The notes: a model not told the origin generated them from the sequence alone. A stretch of DNA of 64,000 nucleotides from Vibrio sp. Isolate34 (GCF_022397915.1 NZ_JAKEUO010000015.1:78532-142531); one strand, 5' to 3'. Shown: positions 6,557-16,387, counted from the stretch's first letter. Made by a program: numbers and translations.

Positions 6557-9415
6557 ATGAAAAAGGTTTTACTTGGTACATTTTCTCTTATCGCCATCGC
6601 AGGCTGTTCTTATAATGTACCTAGCTCAACATCCTTCTTTTCCTCATTGCCAGAAGGCGTCACTCTAGTCGAAGAGGTGAAGCCTTCTAAAGACAAAGTG
6701 GTGATCCCTTACACCAAATACCAGCTTGAAAACGGCCTGACAGTGATTCTTTCCCCGGATGATTCTGATCCTCTTGTGCATGTTGATGTGACCTATCACG
6801 TAGGTTCTGCTCGTGAAGAGATAGGTAAATCGGGCTTTGCTCACTTCTTCGAACACATGATGTTCCAAGGTTCTGAGAACGTTGGTGACCAGCAGCACTT
6901 TAAGATCATTACAGAGGCTGGTGGCTCGTTAAACGGCACCACTAACCGTGATCGCACTAACTACTTTGAAACCGTTCCATCTAACCAACTTGAGAAAATG
7001 TTGTGGTTAGAATCAGACCGAATGGGTTTCTTATTGGATGCGGTTTCTCAGAAGAAATTCGAAGTTCAAAGAGGCACGGTTAAAAACGAACGTGCTCAAA
7101 GTTATGAAAACCGCCCTTATGGCTTGATGTGGGAACGCATGGGTGAAGCGCTTTACCCTGAAGGTCATCCTTACTCATGGCAACCAATCGGTTATGTGGA
7201 AGATCTAGACCGTGTCGATGTGAATGACTTGAAGGCGTTCTTCCTGCGTTGGTACGGCCCAAATAATGCGGTACTAACTATCGGTGGTGATATCGACGTT
7301 GATGACACGCTAGAGTGGATTAACAAGTACTTTGGTCCAATCCCTCAAGGCCCAGAAGTTAAGGCTGCAGAGAAGCAACCAGCCGTGCTAACAGAAGATA
7401 AGTACATTACGTTAGAAGATAATATTCGTCAGCCGATGGTGCTTGTGGGTTGGCCAACAACATATCGCGGTGAAGAGACACAAGCTTCACTGAATGCACT
7501 GTCCAATGTATTGGGTTCAGGCACTAACAGCTACCTGTATCAAAACCTTGTAAAAACACAGAAAGCAGTCAGTGCGGGATCTTTCCATGACTGTGCTGAG
7601 CTCGCTTGTACCATGTATGTGTATGCGATGGGTAACTCAGGTGAAAAAGGTGATTTGACGGTTCTTAATAAAGAATTGATGGATACCCTAGAGCAATTCT
7701 CGAAAGAGGGTGTTGAACAAGAGCGTCTAGACCAGATCACCGGTATGGCAGAAGCGGATGCGGTTTTCGCACTGCAAAGTGTTAAAGGCAAGGTGTCACA
7801 ACTTGCATCTAACCAAACCTTCTACGGTCAGCCAGATCGCATTGAGTCTCAGCTGGATCAAATCCGTGCCGTCACGCCTGAAAGCGTGAGTAAGGCCTAC
7901 CAAGATTTCATCGAAGGTAAGCATAAGGTGACTTTGAGTGTGGTTCCGAAAAAACAGCTTGATTTAGCCGTTCGAGAAGCAACATTTACCACGCCACCAC
8001 GTACTTTGCCTGAATACAGTAAAGTAACGGAAGACCAACTGAACTTCAGAAGAGCAACTGACACCTTTGATCGAAGTGTGATGCCTGAGGTGACCTTTGG
8101 TGTCGAAGCGACAATGCCAGAGCTGTATCGCATGCACTTTGCAAACGGCACCGATTTGATTGGTACCGTGACCAGTGAAACGCCGACCGTACAGCTACAG
8201 ATTCAACTTCCAGCCGGCGAGCGTTATGTCCGTAAAGGTCAAGAAGGCTTAGCGAACCTAACCGCTTCGATGATGGAAGAAGGTTCGACAAAACGAACAG
8301 TTGAAGAGTTACAAGCGACACTAGATAAGCTTGGTAGTAGTGTGAGCATCAGTGCGGGCAGTTACACCACGGATATTTCAGTTTCTACGCTAGAGAAGAA
8401 TCTGCCTCAAACCTTAGCGATCGTGCAAGAGGTTCTGTTTGAGCCTAAGTTTGATGAGCAAGACTTTGAGCGTGTTAAGAAACAGATGTTAGAAGGCGTT
8501 GTGTATCAGCACCAACAACCTAGCTGGATGGCGTCTCAAGCAACCCGCGAGGTGCTGTTTGGCGACACTGTTTTTGCTCGAGCAAGCGACGGTACTAAAG
8601 CATCTCTATCGAAACTCACTCTAGACGATGTGAAAAAATTCTATGACCAACACTACACACCTGAAGGTGCCAATATTGTTGTTGTGGGAGACATCTCGAA
8701 GAAAGAAATTGGAAAACAGCTACAATTCTTTGAAGAGTGGCAAGGCGATGCAGCCCCATTAACGCGCCCACAGATCGTCAAAGAGCTTTCAGGTCAGCAT
8801 TTGTACTTGGTCGACAAACCGGGTGCACCGCAAAGTATTGTTCGCTTGGTGCGTAAAGGCCTGCCGTTTGATGCAACAGGTGAACTGTATTTGAGTCAAC
8901 TGGCTAACTTTAACCTAGCGGGTAACTTCAATAGCCGTATCAACCAGAATCTACGTGAAGATAAAGCCTACACTTACGGTGCAAGTGGTTACTTTGCGAG
9001 CACTCGTGAAACGGGCGCGGTGGTATTCAGTGCACAGGTAAGAGCGAATGCGACGGTTCCATCGATTCAAGAGTTCATTAATGAGCTGAACGAGTTCAGT
9101 CAAAGTGGATTGACTGACGAAGAGGTGAAATTTATGCGCCTCGCCGTCGGTCAACAAGATGCGCTTAAATACGAAACGCCAAGTCAAAAGGCTGGGTTGC
9201 TGAGTAATATTGTCGCATTGAGCCTTGATGAAGATTATCTACAACAGCGCAATCAGATAGTTGAAACGGTTTCAAAAGAGACCTTAAACGAGCTATCGAA
9301 GAAATGGTTCGACCCGAATGATTATCAAATAATCGTTGTTGGTGACGCGACTTCGCTTCGCCCACAATTAGAAAAGTTAGATATTCCAATAGAAGAGCTT
9401 GAAATCATTCGTTAG
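6557..9415 (+). CDS. M16 family (insulinase/pitrilysin) zinc peptidase, lipoprotein
   Basis: A large periplasmic metallopeptidase of 952 residues. The N-terminus is a lipoprotein signal ending IAGC, with Cys17 as the lipid-modified residue. The inverted zinc motif HxxEH is present as HFFEH (His96, Glu99, His100), and a glutamate about 75 residues later would be the third ligand. A second M16 half follows from about residue 510 and lacks the motif, as usual for the non-catalytic half, so this is a fused two-domain pair. AAGGAG precedes the ATG. Its substrate is unknown; family members clear peptides. Confidence 0.93.
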   Translation: MKKVLLGTFSLIAIAGCSYNVPSSTSFFSSLPEGVTLVEEVKPSKDKVVIPYTKYQLENGLTVILSPDDSDPLVHVDVTYHVGSAREEIGKSGFAHFFEHMMFQGSENVGDQQHFKIITEAGGSLNGTTNRDRTNYFETVPSNQLEKMLWLESDRMGFLLDAVSQKKFEVQRGTVKNERAQSYENRPYGLMWERMGEALYPEGHPYSWQPIGYVEDLDRVDVNDLKAFFLRWYGPNNAVLTIGGDIDVDDTLEWINKYFGPIPQGPEVKAAEKQPAVLTEDKYITLEDNIRQPMVLVGWPTTYRGEETQASLNALSNVLGSGTNSYLYQNLVKTQKAVSAGSFHDCAELACTMYVYAMGNSGEKGDLTVLNKELMDTLEQFSKEGVEQERLDQITGMAEADAVFALQSVKGKVSQLASNQTFYGQPDRIESQLDQIRAVTPESVSKAYQDFIEGKHKVTLSVVPKKQLDLAVREATFTTPPRTLPEYSKVTEDQLNFRRATDTFDRSVMPEVTFGVEATMPELYRMHFANGTDLIGTVTSETPTVQLQIQLPAGERYVRKGQEGLANLTASMMEEGSTKRTVEELQATLDKLGSSVSISAGSYTTDISVSTLEKNLPQTLAIVQEVLFEPKFDEQDFERVKKQMLEGVVYQHQQPSWMASQATREVLFGDTVFARASDGTKASLSKLTLDDVKKFYDQHYTPEGANIVVVGDISKKEIGKQLQFFEEWQGDAAPLTRPQIVKELSGQHLYLVDKPGAPQSIVRLVRKGLPFDATGELYLSQLANFNLAGNFNSRINQNLREDKAYTYGASGYFASTRETGAVVFSAQVRANATVPSIQEFINELNEFSQSGLTDEEVKFMRLAVGQQDALKYETPSQKAGLLSNIVALSLDEDYLQQRNQIVETVSKETLNELSKKWFDPNDYQIIVVGDATSLRPQLEKLDIPIEELEIIR

Positions 9416-9514
9416 AGTACACATTAAAGGGGGATGGAAAAGACTCTATTTTTCTCCTCCGACCTAATTTATGATAGTTCTAATCAGAACGATATAAGAT
9501 AAGTGAACTGAATT

Positions 9515-11083
9515 TTGACTGATTTTGCTGCGCGACTAAAGCAAGTTGCAACCAACCCTAAGACCTTCTCTCAATTTGGTCGTGGTGTTGAAAGGGAAAC
9601 GTTACGCTACACGGAAGATGGGCATCTTGCGACTGGGCCGCACCCAAAGGCTTTGGGATCTGCGTTGATGAACGGATGGGTAACGACCGATTTTTCTGAG
9701 TCGCTACTGGAATTTATCACGCCTGTTTCTAATGACGTTCCGACGCTTTTGAATCAGTTGTCTGATATCCATCACTTCACGCAAACTAAGTTAGATGGCG
9801 AAAAGCTATGGCCGCTCTCTATGCCTTGTTACGTTGGCAGTGAAGATTACATCCAGCTAGCGCAATACGGAACCTCTAACAACGGTAAAATGAAGACGCT
9901 ATATCGTGAAGGCCTTAAGCGCCGTTACGGTAGCTTAATGCAGATTATTTCAGGTGTTCACTTCAACTTCTCATTCCCAGAAAGCTTTTGGGATAGCCTG
10001 TTTGGAGAGCAATCAGAAGAAGCGCGTTGTGAAGCTAAGTCAGATGCTTACTTTGGCTTGATCCGTAACTACTACCGCTTTGGTTGGTTAATTCCTTATT
10101 TCTTCGGTGCTTCACCTGCACTGTGTTCTTCTTTCATTAAAGGAAGAGAAACCAACCTACCTTTCGAAAAGGTTGGTGAGACACTGTATTTGCCAAAAGC
10201 AACGGCACTGCGCCTGAGTGATCTTGGTTACACGAACAGTGCGCAAAGTGTATTGAAGATTGGCTTCAACAGCCTAGGTCAGTACCTTGAAGGTTTGAAT
10301 CAAGCGATTCGTACGCCATCAGAAGAATTCGCCGAAATCGGGACTAAGGTTGATGGTGAATACCGTCAGCTAAACAGCAACGTACTGCAAATTGAGAATG
10401 AGCTTTACGCTCCAATCCGTCCTAAGCGTGTTGCGAAAAGTGGTGAGAAGCCATCTGAAGCGTTGGCTCGCGGCGGCGTTGAATACATCGAGGTTCGTTC
10501 TCTAGATGTAAACCCATTCAGCTCAATCGGTATTACTGAACAGCAAGTTCGCTTCTTGGATCTATTCCTAACGTGGAGTGTATTAACAGACTCTGCTGAG
10601 ATGGATAACTGCGAACTTGAATGCTGGCGCGATAACTGGAACAAGGTGATCTTAGAAGGTCGTCAGGTTGGCTTAGAGCTACAAATTGGTTGTCATGGCG
10701 AGCGCTTGTCTCTGCAAGATTGGGCGAAGCGTGTATTTAAAGATCTACGCTCTATCGCTGAAATGATGGACGCAGAACAAGGCGGTCGTGCATACCAAGA
10801 AACATGCGATACGCTTGAAGCTTGGATTGATAACCCAGAGCTAACGATTTCTGGCCAGTTGCTAGAAGAAACCAAAAAATTGGGTGGCTTAGGTAAAGTG
10901 GGTTGCGCGTTAGGTAAAACGTACGCTCAACAACATAAAGCGCACCAATATAAAGTTTACTCAGCTGAATTGATGGAAGCGGAAGTTCAACGCTCTGTGA
11001 TTGCTCAGCAACAAAGTGAAGAAGCAAGCACTCAAGATTTTGATAGCTTCTTAGCGGATTATTTTTCGTATTTAAAAGCATAG
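9515..11083 (+). CDS. gshA: Glutamate-cysteine ligase
   Basis: Catalyses ATP-dependent joining of glutamate and cysteine, the first and limiting step of glutathione synthesis, in the cytosol. The 522-residue protein matches the gamma-proteobacterial GshA type, with FGRGVERETLR near residues 22-32 and the SGVHFNFSFP segment near residue 150. It starts with TTG, and no strong ribosome site is visible upstream (GATATAAGATAAGTGAACTG), consistent with low translation. The lipoprotein gene at 11091 begins 7 bases after its stop. Confidence 0.96.
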   Translation: MTDFAARLKQVATNPKTFSQFGRGVERETLRYTEDGHLATGPHPKALGSALMNGWVTTDFSESLLEFITPVSNDVPTLLNQLSDIHHFTQTKLDGEKLWPLSMPCYVGSEDYIQLAQYGTSNNGKMKTLYREGLKRRYGSLMQIISGVHFNFSFPESFWDSLFGEQSEEARCEAKSDAYFGLIRNYYRFGWLIPYFFGASPALCSSFIKGRETNLPFEKVGETLYLPKATALRLSDLGYTNSAQSVLKIGFNSLGQYLEGLNQAIRTPSEEFAEIGTKVDGEYRQLNSNVLQIENELYAPIRPKRVAKSGEKPSEALARGGVEYIEVRSLDVNPFSSIGITEQQVRFLDLFLTWSVLTDSAEMDNCELECWRDNWNKVILEGRQVGLELQIGCHGERLSLQDWAKRVFKDLRSIAEMMDAEQGGRAYQETCDTLEAWIDNPELTISGQLLEETKKLGGLGKVGCALGKTYAQQHKAHQYKVYSAELMEAEVQRSVIAQQQSEEASTQDFDSFLADYFSYLKA

Positions 11084-11090
11084 CGAGACT

Positions 11091-11744
11091 TTGGTGGAAA
11101 GGAAGCAAGACTTATCAGGTCAGCCAACCCGTGTGAGTGGTAAATGGTTACCTGTAGTGACTGTGGGTGTTGTCTCTAGCCTATTGGTTGGGTGTGCAAC
11201 GCCACCGCCTAAACAGCAAGATAATTTGTGTAGTATCTTCAGAGAGCATCCATCTTGGTATGAAGATGCACTTGATATGCAAGAGGAGTGGGGCACGCCG
11301 ATTAACGTAGCGATGGCTTTTGTGAAACAAGAGAGTAGCTTTCGTCATGATGCGCGCCCACCCAAAGATTACATTCTTGGCTTTATTCCGTGGGGACGCG
11401 TCAGCAGTGCCTACGGCTATGCGCAAGCTCAAGACCCTGCTTGGGAAGACTTCCAAAAAGCGACCAATAACGGTGGTTCAAGAACCAACTTCGATGATGC
11501 GTTGATGTTTATTGGTTGGTATACCAGTGAGACACGTCGTCAGCTGGGTATCTCGCTATGGGACCCTTATAACCAATACCTGGCTTATCATGAAGGCCGT
11601 GGTGGTTATAAGCGTAAGTCATACAACAGTAAGCCATCGCTAATTAAGGTGGCTCGCAAAGTCGAACAACAAGCAAAAGATTATGGATGGCAGCTGAAAC
11701 AGTGCCGCAAAGAACTAGAAGACAATCGAAGCTGGTTTTTCTAA
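11091..11744 (+). CDS. Lipoprotein with lytic-transglycosylase-like (SLT) fold
   Basis: A 217-residue predicted outer-membrane lipoprotein. A signal segment runs to the lipobox LVGC with Cys35. The following domain resembles soluble lytic transglycosylases: QESSF with Glu81 in the catalytic position, YGYAQAQ in place of the usual GLMQ, and AYHEGRGGY in place of AYNAGxG. It may cut peptidoglycan, or may bind it if the changed motifs reduce activity. The start is TTG at 11091 or GTG at 11094; no ATG fits. It sits between gshA and luxS on the same strand, as in other vibrios. Confidence 0.82.
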   Translation: MVERKQDLSGQPTRVSGKWLPVVTVGVVSSLLVGCATPPPKQQDNLCSIFREHPSWYEDALDMQEEWGTPINVAMAFVKQESSFRHDARPPKDYILGFIPWGRVSSAYGYAQAQDPAWEDFQKATNNGGSRTNFDDALMFIGWYTSETRRQLGISLWDPYNQYLAYHEGRGGYKRKSYNSKPSLIKVARKVEQQAKDYGWQLKQCRKELEDNRSWFF

Positions 11745-11768
11745 AGCCAGCCGTCACGGAGAAGAGCA

Positions 11769-12287
11769 ATGCCTTTATTAGATAGTTTCACTGTTGATCA
11801 CACACGCATGAACGCACCTGCAGTTCGTGTTGCTAAAACAATGCAAACCCCAAAAGGGGATACCATCACTGTGTTTGACCTGCGTTTCACTGCGCCAAAC
11901 AAAGACATCCTATCTGAGAAAGGTATCCATACTCTTGAGCATCTATACGCTGGTTTTATGCGTAATCAACTGAACGGTTCAGATGTAGAGATCATCGATA
12001 TTTCACCAATGGGTTGTCGTACTGGTTTCTACATGAGCCTAATTGGTACGCCTACAGAGCAACAAGTGGCTGACGGTTGGTTGGCTGCTATGAAAGATGT
12101 ACTGAAAGTTGAGAACCAGAATAAGATCCCTGAGCTGAACGAATACCAATGTGGTACAGCGGCAATGCACTCTTTGGATGAAGCGAAAGAGATCGCGAAT
12201 GCAATCATCGCTGCAGGTATCTCTGTAAACAAGAATGATGAACTGGCACTGCCAGAGTCGATGCTTAAAGAGCTTAAAATCGACTAG
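11769..12287 (+). CDS. luxS: S-ribosylhomocysteine lyase (AI-2 synthase)
   Basis: Cleaves S-ribosylhomocysteine to homocysteine and DPD, the precursor of autoinducer-2, as part of the activated methyl cycle. At 172 residues it has the usual length. The metal ligands are all present: His54 and His58 in HTLEH, and Cys128 in EYQCGT. Cys83 (MGCRTG) and Glu57 are the catalytic residues. ACGGAGAAG lies upstream of the ATG. The gene is followed by a strong two-way terminator. The HapR/LuxR homologue at 34553 is the output regulator of the same signalling pathway in vibrios. Confidence 0.98.
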   Translation: MPLLDSFTVDHTRMNAPAVRVAKTMQTPKGDTITVFDLRFTAPNKDILSEKGIHTLEHLYAGFMRNQLNGSDVEIIDISPMGCRTGFYMSLIGTPTEQQVADGWLAAMKDVLKVENQNKIPELNEYQCGTAAMHSLDEAKEIANAIIAAGISVNKNDELALPESMLKELKID

Positions 12288-12342
12288 TCATTTTTAGTTC
12301 ACATTGAATACGCTTCACTCTAGACTGAGCGAGCTAGATACT

Positions 12343-12373
12343 AAAAGGCCCGATTCAATGAATCGGGCCTTTT
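12343..12373. terminator. Two-way terminator between luxS and yfjD
   Basis: AAAAGGCCCGATTC and GAATCGGGCCTTTT form a perfect 14-bp stem with a 3-base loop, T-rich on both strands. It serves the convergent luxS (+) and yfjD (-). Confidence 0.93.
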
Positions 12374-12429
12374 GTTTTTATCGCATGTGAGCTTGTGTGT
12401 GCTCATTTAGCTATTAAAGCAAGCCATAT

Positions 12430-13701
12430 TTATCCGTTAACGATCTGTGGGAACACGCGCACCAGCTTGATACGGTTCTCTTCAAGTTCCACGATTTCCA
12501 TTGGATGGCTGGCAACTTGAACACTCAGGTGACTCTCTGGAATATCTTCCAGATGTTCTAGTATCAAACCATTTAACGTTCTAGGACCATCGGTAGGGAG
12601 AGCCCACTGCAAGCCTTTGTTGATATCACGAATGTTCGCACTACCTTCAATTAGGAAGCTGCCGTCGCTCTGCGGTGTGATTTCATCAGACAAACTTGGC
12701 GCAATTGAAGTGGTAAACTCACCGACAATTTCTTCTAGAATATCCTCTAATGTCACCAAGCCATTGATATCACCGTACTCATCAACGATTAGACCGATGC
12801 GCTGTTTGTTGCGTTGGAATTTTAGCAGCTGAATATTGAGTGGGGTTGCTTCAGGGATGAAGTAGATTTCGTCTGCGGCACGCAGCAGGGTTTCTTTGTT
12901 AAATTCGTTCTTTTCCAGCATCAAGCGATACGCTTCACGCAGCCTCAGCATACCAACCACTTCATCTATCTGGTCACGGTACAGAACCACACGACCATGA
13001 GGAGAGTGAGTCAGTTGGCGAACAATCGATTTCCAATCATCATTGATGTCGATGCCGGTGATTTCATTACGAGGCACCATGATGTCGTTCACGGTCACGT
13101 GCTCTAAATCTAGAATAGACACCAACATATCTTGGTGACGCTGGGGAATAAGGCTGCCCGCTTCATTTACCACGGTTCTGAGCTCTTCTGAGCTTAAGTG
13201 GTCGGTTGCATCATGGCTGGCTTTAACACCTAAGAAACGAATGAAGCCGTTGGTAATGAAGTTAACCAAAATCACCAATGGTGACAGTACCTTCATCAGC
13301 ACCATTAAAAGGATGCTACTGGCATAAGAGACACGTTCAGGAAATAGAGAAGCGATGGTTTTTGGGGTTACCTCGGCGAATACGAGGATCACGAGAGTCA
13401 GGGTACCGGTAGCGATAGCCACACCGATATCCCCGTAGATGCGCATACCAAGAATAGTAGCGATCGCAGATGCAAGAATGTTGACGAGATTGTTGCCGAT
13501 GAGAATGAGGCCAATCAATCTGTCTGGGCGGTTCAGAAGTTTTTCTACGCGTTTGGCACCTTTATGACCCGTATTGGCCAAGTGCTTTAAACGGTAGCGG
13601 TTCAAGGACATCATGCCCGTTTCGGAACCAGAGAAATAACCAGAAATTACAATGAGACACGCGAGTAGCGCAAATAAGATACCCGTTGATATGTCGTCCA
13701 A
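12430..13701 (-). CDS. yfjD: CNNM/CBS/CorC-domain membrane protein
   Basis: A 423-residue inner membrane protein with a DUF21/CNNM transmembrane domain (about residues 1-180, with the typical SGSETGMMSLNRYRLKHLA loop near 25-43), a pair of CBS domains (about 195-330) and a C-terminal CorC_HlyC domain (about 340-420). Proteins of this type (YfjD/CorB) are implicated in Mg2+ export or transport, although older annotations call them hemolysins. It is divergent from nothing close by: ypjD lies 127 bases upstream on the same strand, in the order seen near ffh in other gamma-proteobacteria. Confidence 0.92.
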   Translation of the reverse strand: MDDISTGILFALLACLIVISGYFSGSETGMMSLNRYRLKHLANTGHKGAKRVEKLLNRPDRLIGLILIGNNLVNILASAIATILGMRIYGDIGVAIATGTLTLVILVFAEVTPKTIASLFPERVSYASSILLMVLMKVLSPLVILVNFITNGFIRFLGVKASHDATDHLSSEELRTVVNEAGSLIPQRHQDMLVSILDLEHVTVNDIMVPRNEITGIDINDDWKSIVRQLTHSPHGRVVLYRDQIDEVVGMLRLREAYRLMLEKNEFNKETLLRAADEIYFIPEATPLNIQLLKFQRNKQRIGLIVDEYGDINGLVTLEDILEEIVGEFTTSIAPSLSDEITPQSDGSFLIEGSANIRDINKGLQWALPTDGPRTLNGLILEHLEDIPESHLSVQVASHPMEIVELEENRIKLVRVFPQIVNG

Positions 13702-13828
13702 AACTATTATTTTCCTATTTGTGTATCTTGATTAATTTATGACCGAACATGGTCGAGATGTCAATTGAATCTAACGGACTCAATATTTTAAAGGCAAGGT
13801 GTGTAAGACCTTGCCTTTATTTGACAGA

Positions 13829-14632
13829 CTAGTTCAGGATGATTTCCTGAACGAAGCGGCTACCGAAGTAGGCTAATGTGAGCATGCTGGCGCCCGCAAG
13901 TGCGAACCAAGTGACTTTCTGTCCACGCCAACCTTTTTGGTAGTGACCCCATAAAAGAATGGAGTAGATAACCCAAGCGATGAAAGACAACACCGCTTTG
14001 TGCGCCTTTCCTTGAGCAAACATATCTTGTACGAAGATAAGGCCAGTCAGCAAAGTCCCCGTTAATAAGCCATTACCAATAAGAATGATCTTGAAAAGCT
14101 GTCTCTCCACCATCATTAAAGGAGGTAGGTTAGGGTTAATCACTAAGGCTTTTTTCTTTTTAAGCTTGTGATCAAGCCACGCGAGTTGCAGGGCGTATAA
14201 CGCACCGATCGTCAGCGTCGCGTATGAGAACAATGCTAAAGAGATGTGCACGAGCAGTTTCGGGTCATTCTCTAGATGTTTGATGAAGGTACTTGGGAGA
14301 AACGTTGCGGCCATGAGGTTAAGCGCTGCGAAGCTATAAACAACAGGCAAAATGAACCACAAGCGGGTTCTGAGCATCGCGCCGCTCATCACCAAAGAAA
14401 TGATTAAACTGATTAATGAAGCAACGTTCAAGATACTAAGGTTTTGGCCACTGGCATTAAAGATTAAATCGCCAAGCAACCAAGCATGGAAAGCTAAAGC
14501 AAGTAATGCGCTGATAAACACCGTTTTTACACGGATTCCTGTTTGGTGCACGAGACCTGGAATGATCGTGGAAATCGCCATTGTATAAAGAAAGGCTGCT
14601 GCGATCGCAATAAGACTGTCCATGGTATCCAT
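13829..14632 (-). CDS. ypjD: CcsA/HemX-like cytochrome c assembly family membrane protein
   Basis: A 267-residue protein with about eight membrane segments. It matches the YpjD/CcsA/HemX family found next to ffh. Its C-terminal half has a WGHYQKGWRGQKVTW loop near residues 228-242, recalling the tryptophan-rich loops of haem-handling family members, and several histidines near membrane ends. The role of YpjD is not established. The start is the ATG at 14632, divergent from ffh with about 190 bases between them. Confidence 0.85.
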   Translation of the reverse strand: MDTMDSLIAIAAAFLYTMAISTIIPGLVHQTGIRVKTVFISALLALAFHAWLLGDLIFNASGQNLSILNVASLISLIISLVMSGAMLRTRLWFILPVVYSFAALNLMAATFLPSTFIKHLENDPKLLVHISLALFSYATLTIGALYALQLAWLDHKLKKKKALVINPNLPPLMMVERQLFKIILIGNGLLTGTLLTGLIFVQDMFAQGKAHKAVLSFIAWVIYSILLWGHYQKGWRGQKVTWFALAGASMLTLAYFGSRFVQEIILN

Positions 14633-14823
14633 TTAAATGATTACTAATTGACGAATTATACCTTGCATCGCTCTTTGGGGCTACGGTGAACCTCACTCAA
14701 TTCCAAGTGAACAATGTCTCACATCACAAGCGTGGATGATTAACGCTCCACAACGGGTATGACTCTAATCAACGCTAATGTATACTCACAGTAATAGTCG
14801 CAGGATTGAGCGAAGAGAAAACT

Positions 14824-16209
14824 ATGTTTGATAATTTAACGGATCGTCTATCCAAAACGCTGAAGAACATCAGCGGTAAAGGTCGTCTGACCGAAGACAA
14901 TATTAAAGAGACGCTGCGTGAAGTACGTATGGCGCTACTTGAAGCCGACGTTGCATTGCCAGTTGTCCGTGATTTTGTTAAGCGCGTAAAAGAAGGCGCT
15001 GTGGGTGTTGAGGTATCTAAATCTCTAACACCGGGTCAAGAATTCATTAAGATCGTTCAAGCTGAACTTGAAGCGGTGATGGGTGAGTCTAACGAAGCTC
15101 TTAATCTAGCAGCGCAACCGCCAGCAGTCATCTTAATGGCGGGTTTACAAGGTGCGGGTAAAACCACATCGGTAGGTAAGCTATCTAAGCTGCTAACTGA
15201 GCGTGACAAGAAAAAAGTTCTGGTTGTATCTGCCGACGTTTACCGTCCAGCGGCGATCAAACAGCTTGAAACGTTAGCAAGTGATGTTGGCGTCGACTTC
15301 TTCCCATCTTCAGCTGACCAAAAGCCTCTTGATATTGCAAACGCTGCAATCGAACACGCGAAGAAGAAATTCTACGACGTACTATTAGTCGATACTGCCG
15401 GTCGTTTGGCTATCGATGAAGAGATGATGGGCGAGATCAAAGAGCTTCATACTGCAATTAAACCAGTAGAGACGCTGTTCGTTGTTGATGCAATGACAGG
15501 TCAAGATGCTGCGAACACTGCAAAAGCCTTTGGCGATGCGCTACCACTAACCGGTGTTATTTTAACGAAAGTAGATGGTGATGCGCGTGGCGGTGCTGCA
15601 CTGTCTGTTCGTCATATCACAGGTAAACCAATCAAGTTCTTAGGTGTTGGTGAGAAAACTGACGCATTAGAACCGTTCCACCCAGATCGTGTTGCTTCTC
15701 GTATCTTAGGTATGGGTGACGTACTGTCTCTTATTGAAGACCTACAGAAAAACGTTGATACCGAGAAAGCAGAGAAACTGGCTAAGAAGTTCAAAGAGAA
15801 GAAAGGCTTTGACCTTGAAGACTTCCGTGAACAGCTTGGTCAGATGCAAAACATGGGCGGCATGATGGGCATGATGGATAAGCTTCCAGGCATGTCTCAG
15901 CTACCAGACAACGTTAAAGATAAAGTTGATGACAAGATGTTCAAGCAAATGGAAGCGATCATCAACTCTATGACTATGAAAGAGCGTCAACGCCCTGACC
16001 TAATCAAAGGCTCACGCAAAAAGCGTATCGCTGCTGGTTCTGGTACACAGGTACAAGATGTAAACCGTATGCTTAAGCAGTTCACCCAAATGCAGAAGAT
16101 GATGAAGAAGATGCAGAAAGGTGGCATGAAAGGCATGATGCGCAACATGCAAGGCATGATGGGCGGCGGTGGAGGTATGGGTGGTGGCTTTAACCCGTTC
16201 GGTCGATAA
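14824..16209 (+). CDS. ffh: Signal recognition particle protein Ffh
   Basis: The SRP54 GTPase that binds signal sequences and 4.5S RNA and docks with FtsY to deliver nascent membrane proteins. From the ATG at 14824 it is 461 residues. The N domain begins MFDNLTDRLSKTLKNISGK, the G domain has the P-loop GLQGAGKTT near residue 105, the DTAGR motif near 190 and TKVDGDARGG near 248, and the C-terminal M domain is methionine-rich and ends in a Gly/Met tail. A TTG six codons earlier (14806) is in frame, but the family start is MFDNL. Confidence 0.97.
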   Translation: MFDNLTDRLSKTLKNISGKGRLTEDNIKETLREVRMALLEADVALPVVRDFVKRVKEGAVGVEVSKSLTPGQEFIKIVQAELEAVMGESNEALNLAAQPPAVILMAGLQGAGKTTSVGKLSKLLTERDKKKVLVVSADVYRPAAIKQLETLASDVGVDFFPSSADQKPLDIANAAIEHAKKKFYDVLLVDTAGRLAIDEEMMGEIKELHTAIKPVETLFVVDAMTGQDAANTAKAFGDALPLTGVILTKVDGDARGGAALSVRHITGKPIKFLGVGEKTDALEPFHPDRVASRILGMGDVLSLIEDLQKNVDTEKAEKLAKKFKEKKGFDLEDFREQLGQMQNMGGMMGMMDKLPGMSQLPDNVKDKVDDKMFKQMEAIINSMTMKERQRPDLIKGSRKKRIAAGSGTQVQDVNRMLKQFTQMQKMMKKMQKGGMKGMMRNMQGMMGGGGGMGGGFNPFGR

Positions 16210-16307
16210 CCTACAAATGTAAGCTTTAGCTACGTTACTTTTCATAGTGTTAGCCGTGTCACAGAAAGTGTACTGCAGCTATGTTGGTGAAAAAATAGCT
16301 AAAGCCC

Positions 16308-16335
16308 TTGCATTGCACCGGAATAAGAGTAAAAT
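16308..16335 (+). promoter_or_regulatory. Candidate promoter of the rpsP operon
   Basis: TTGCAT (16308-16313), a 16-base spacer, TAAAAT (16330-16335), predicting a start near 16342. The promoter is interleaved with an inverted repeat, CCGGAAT and ATTCCGG (16318-16324 and 16333-16339), extended by AAAGCCC and GGGCTTT, which could terminate ffh transcription. Confidence 0.45.
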
Positions 16336-16359
16336 TCCGGGGCTTTAATTTGGCACGAG

Positions 16360-16387
16360 ACCCCAAGCTATTACTTAGACTTGGGGT
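16360..16387 (+). promoter_or_regulatory. Hairpin in the rpsP leader
   Basis: ACCCCAAG and CTTGGGGT form a perfect 8-bp stem (16360-16367 with 16380-16387), which CTA/TAG could extend. It is followed by TAATTATTTTATT. It lies 33 bases before the rpsP ATG. It could be an attenuator, a protein-binding leader structure or a weak terminator. Confidence 0.5.
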
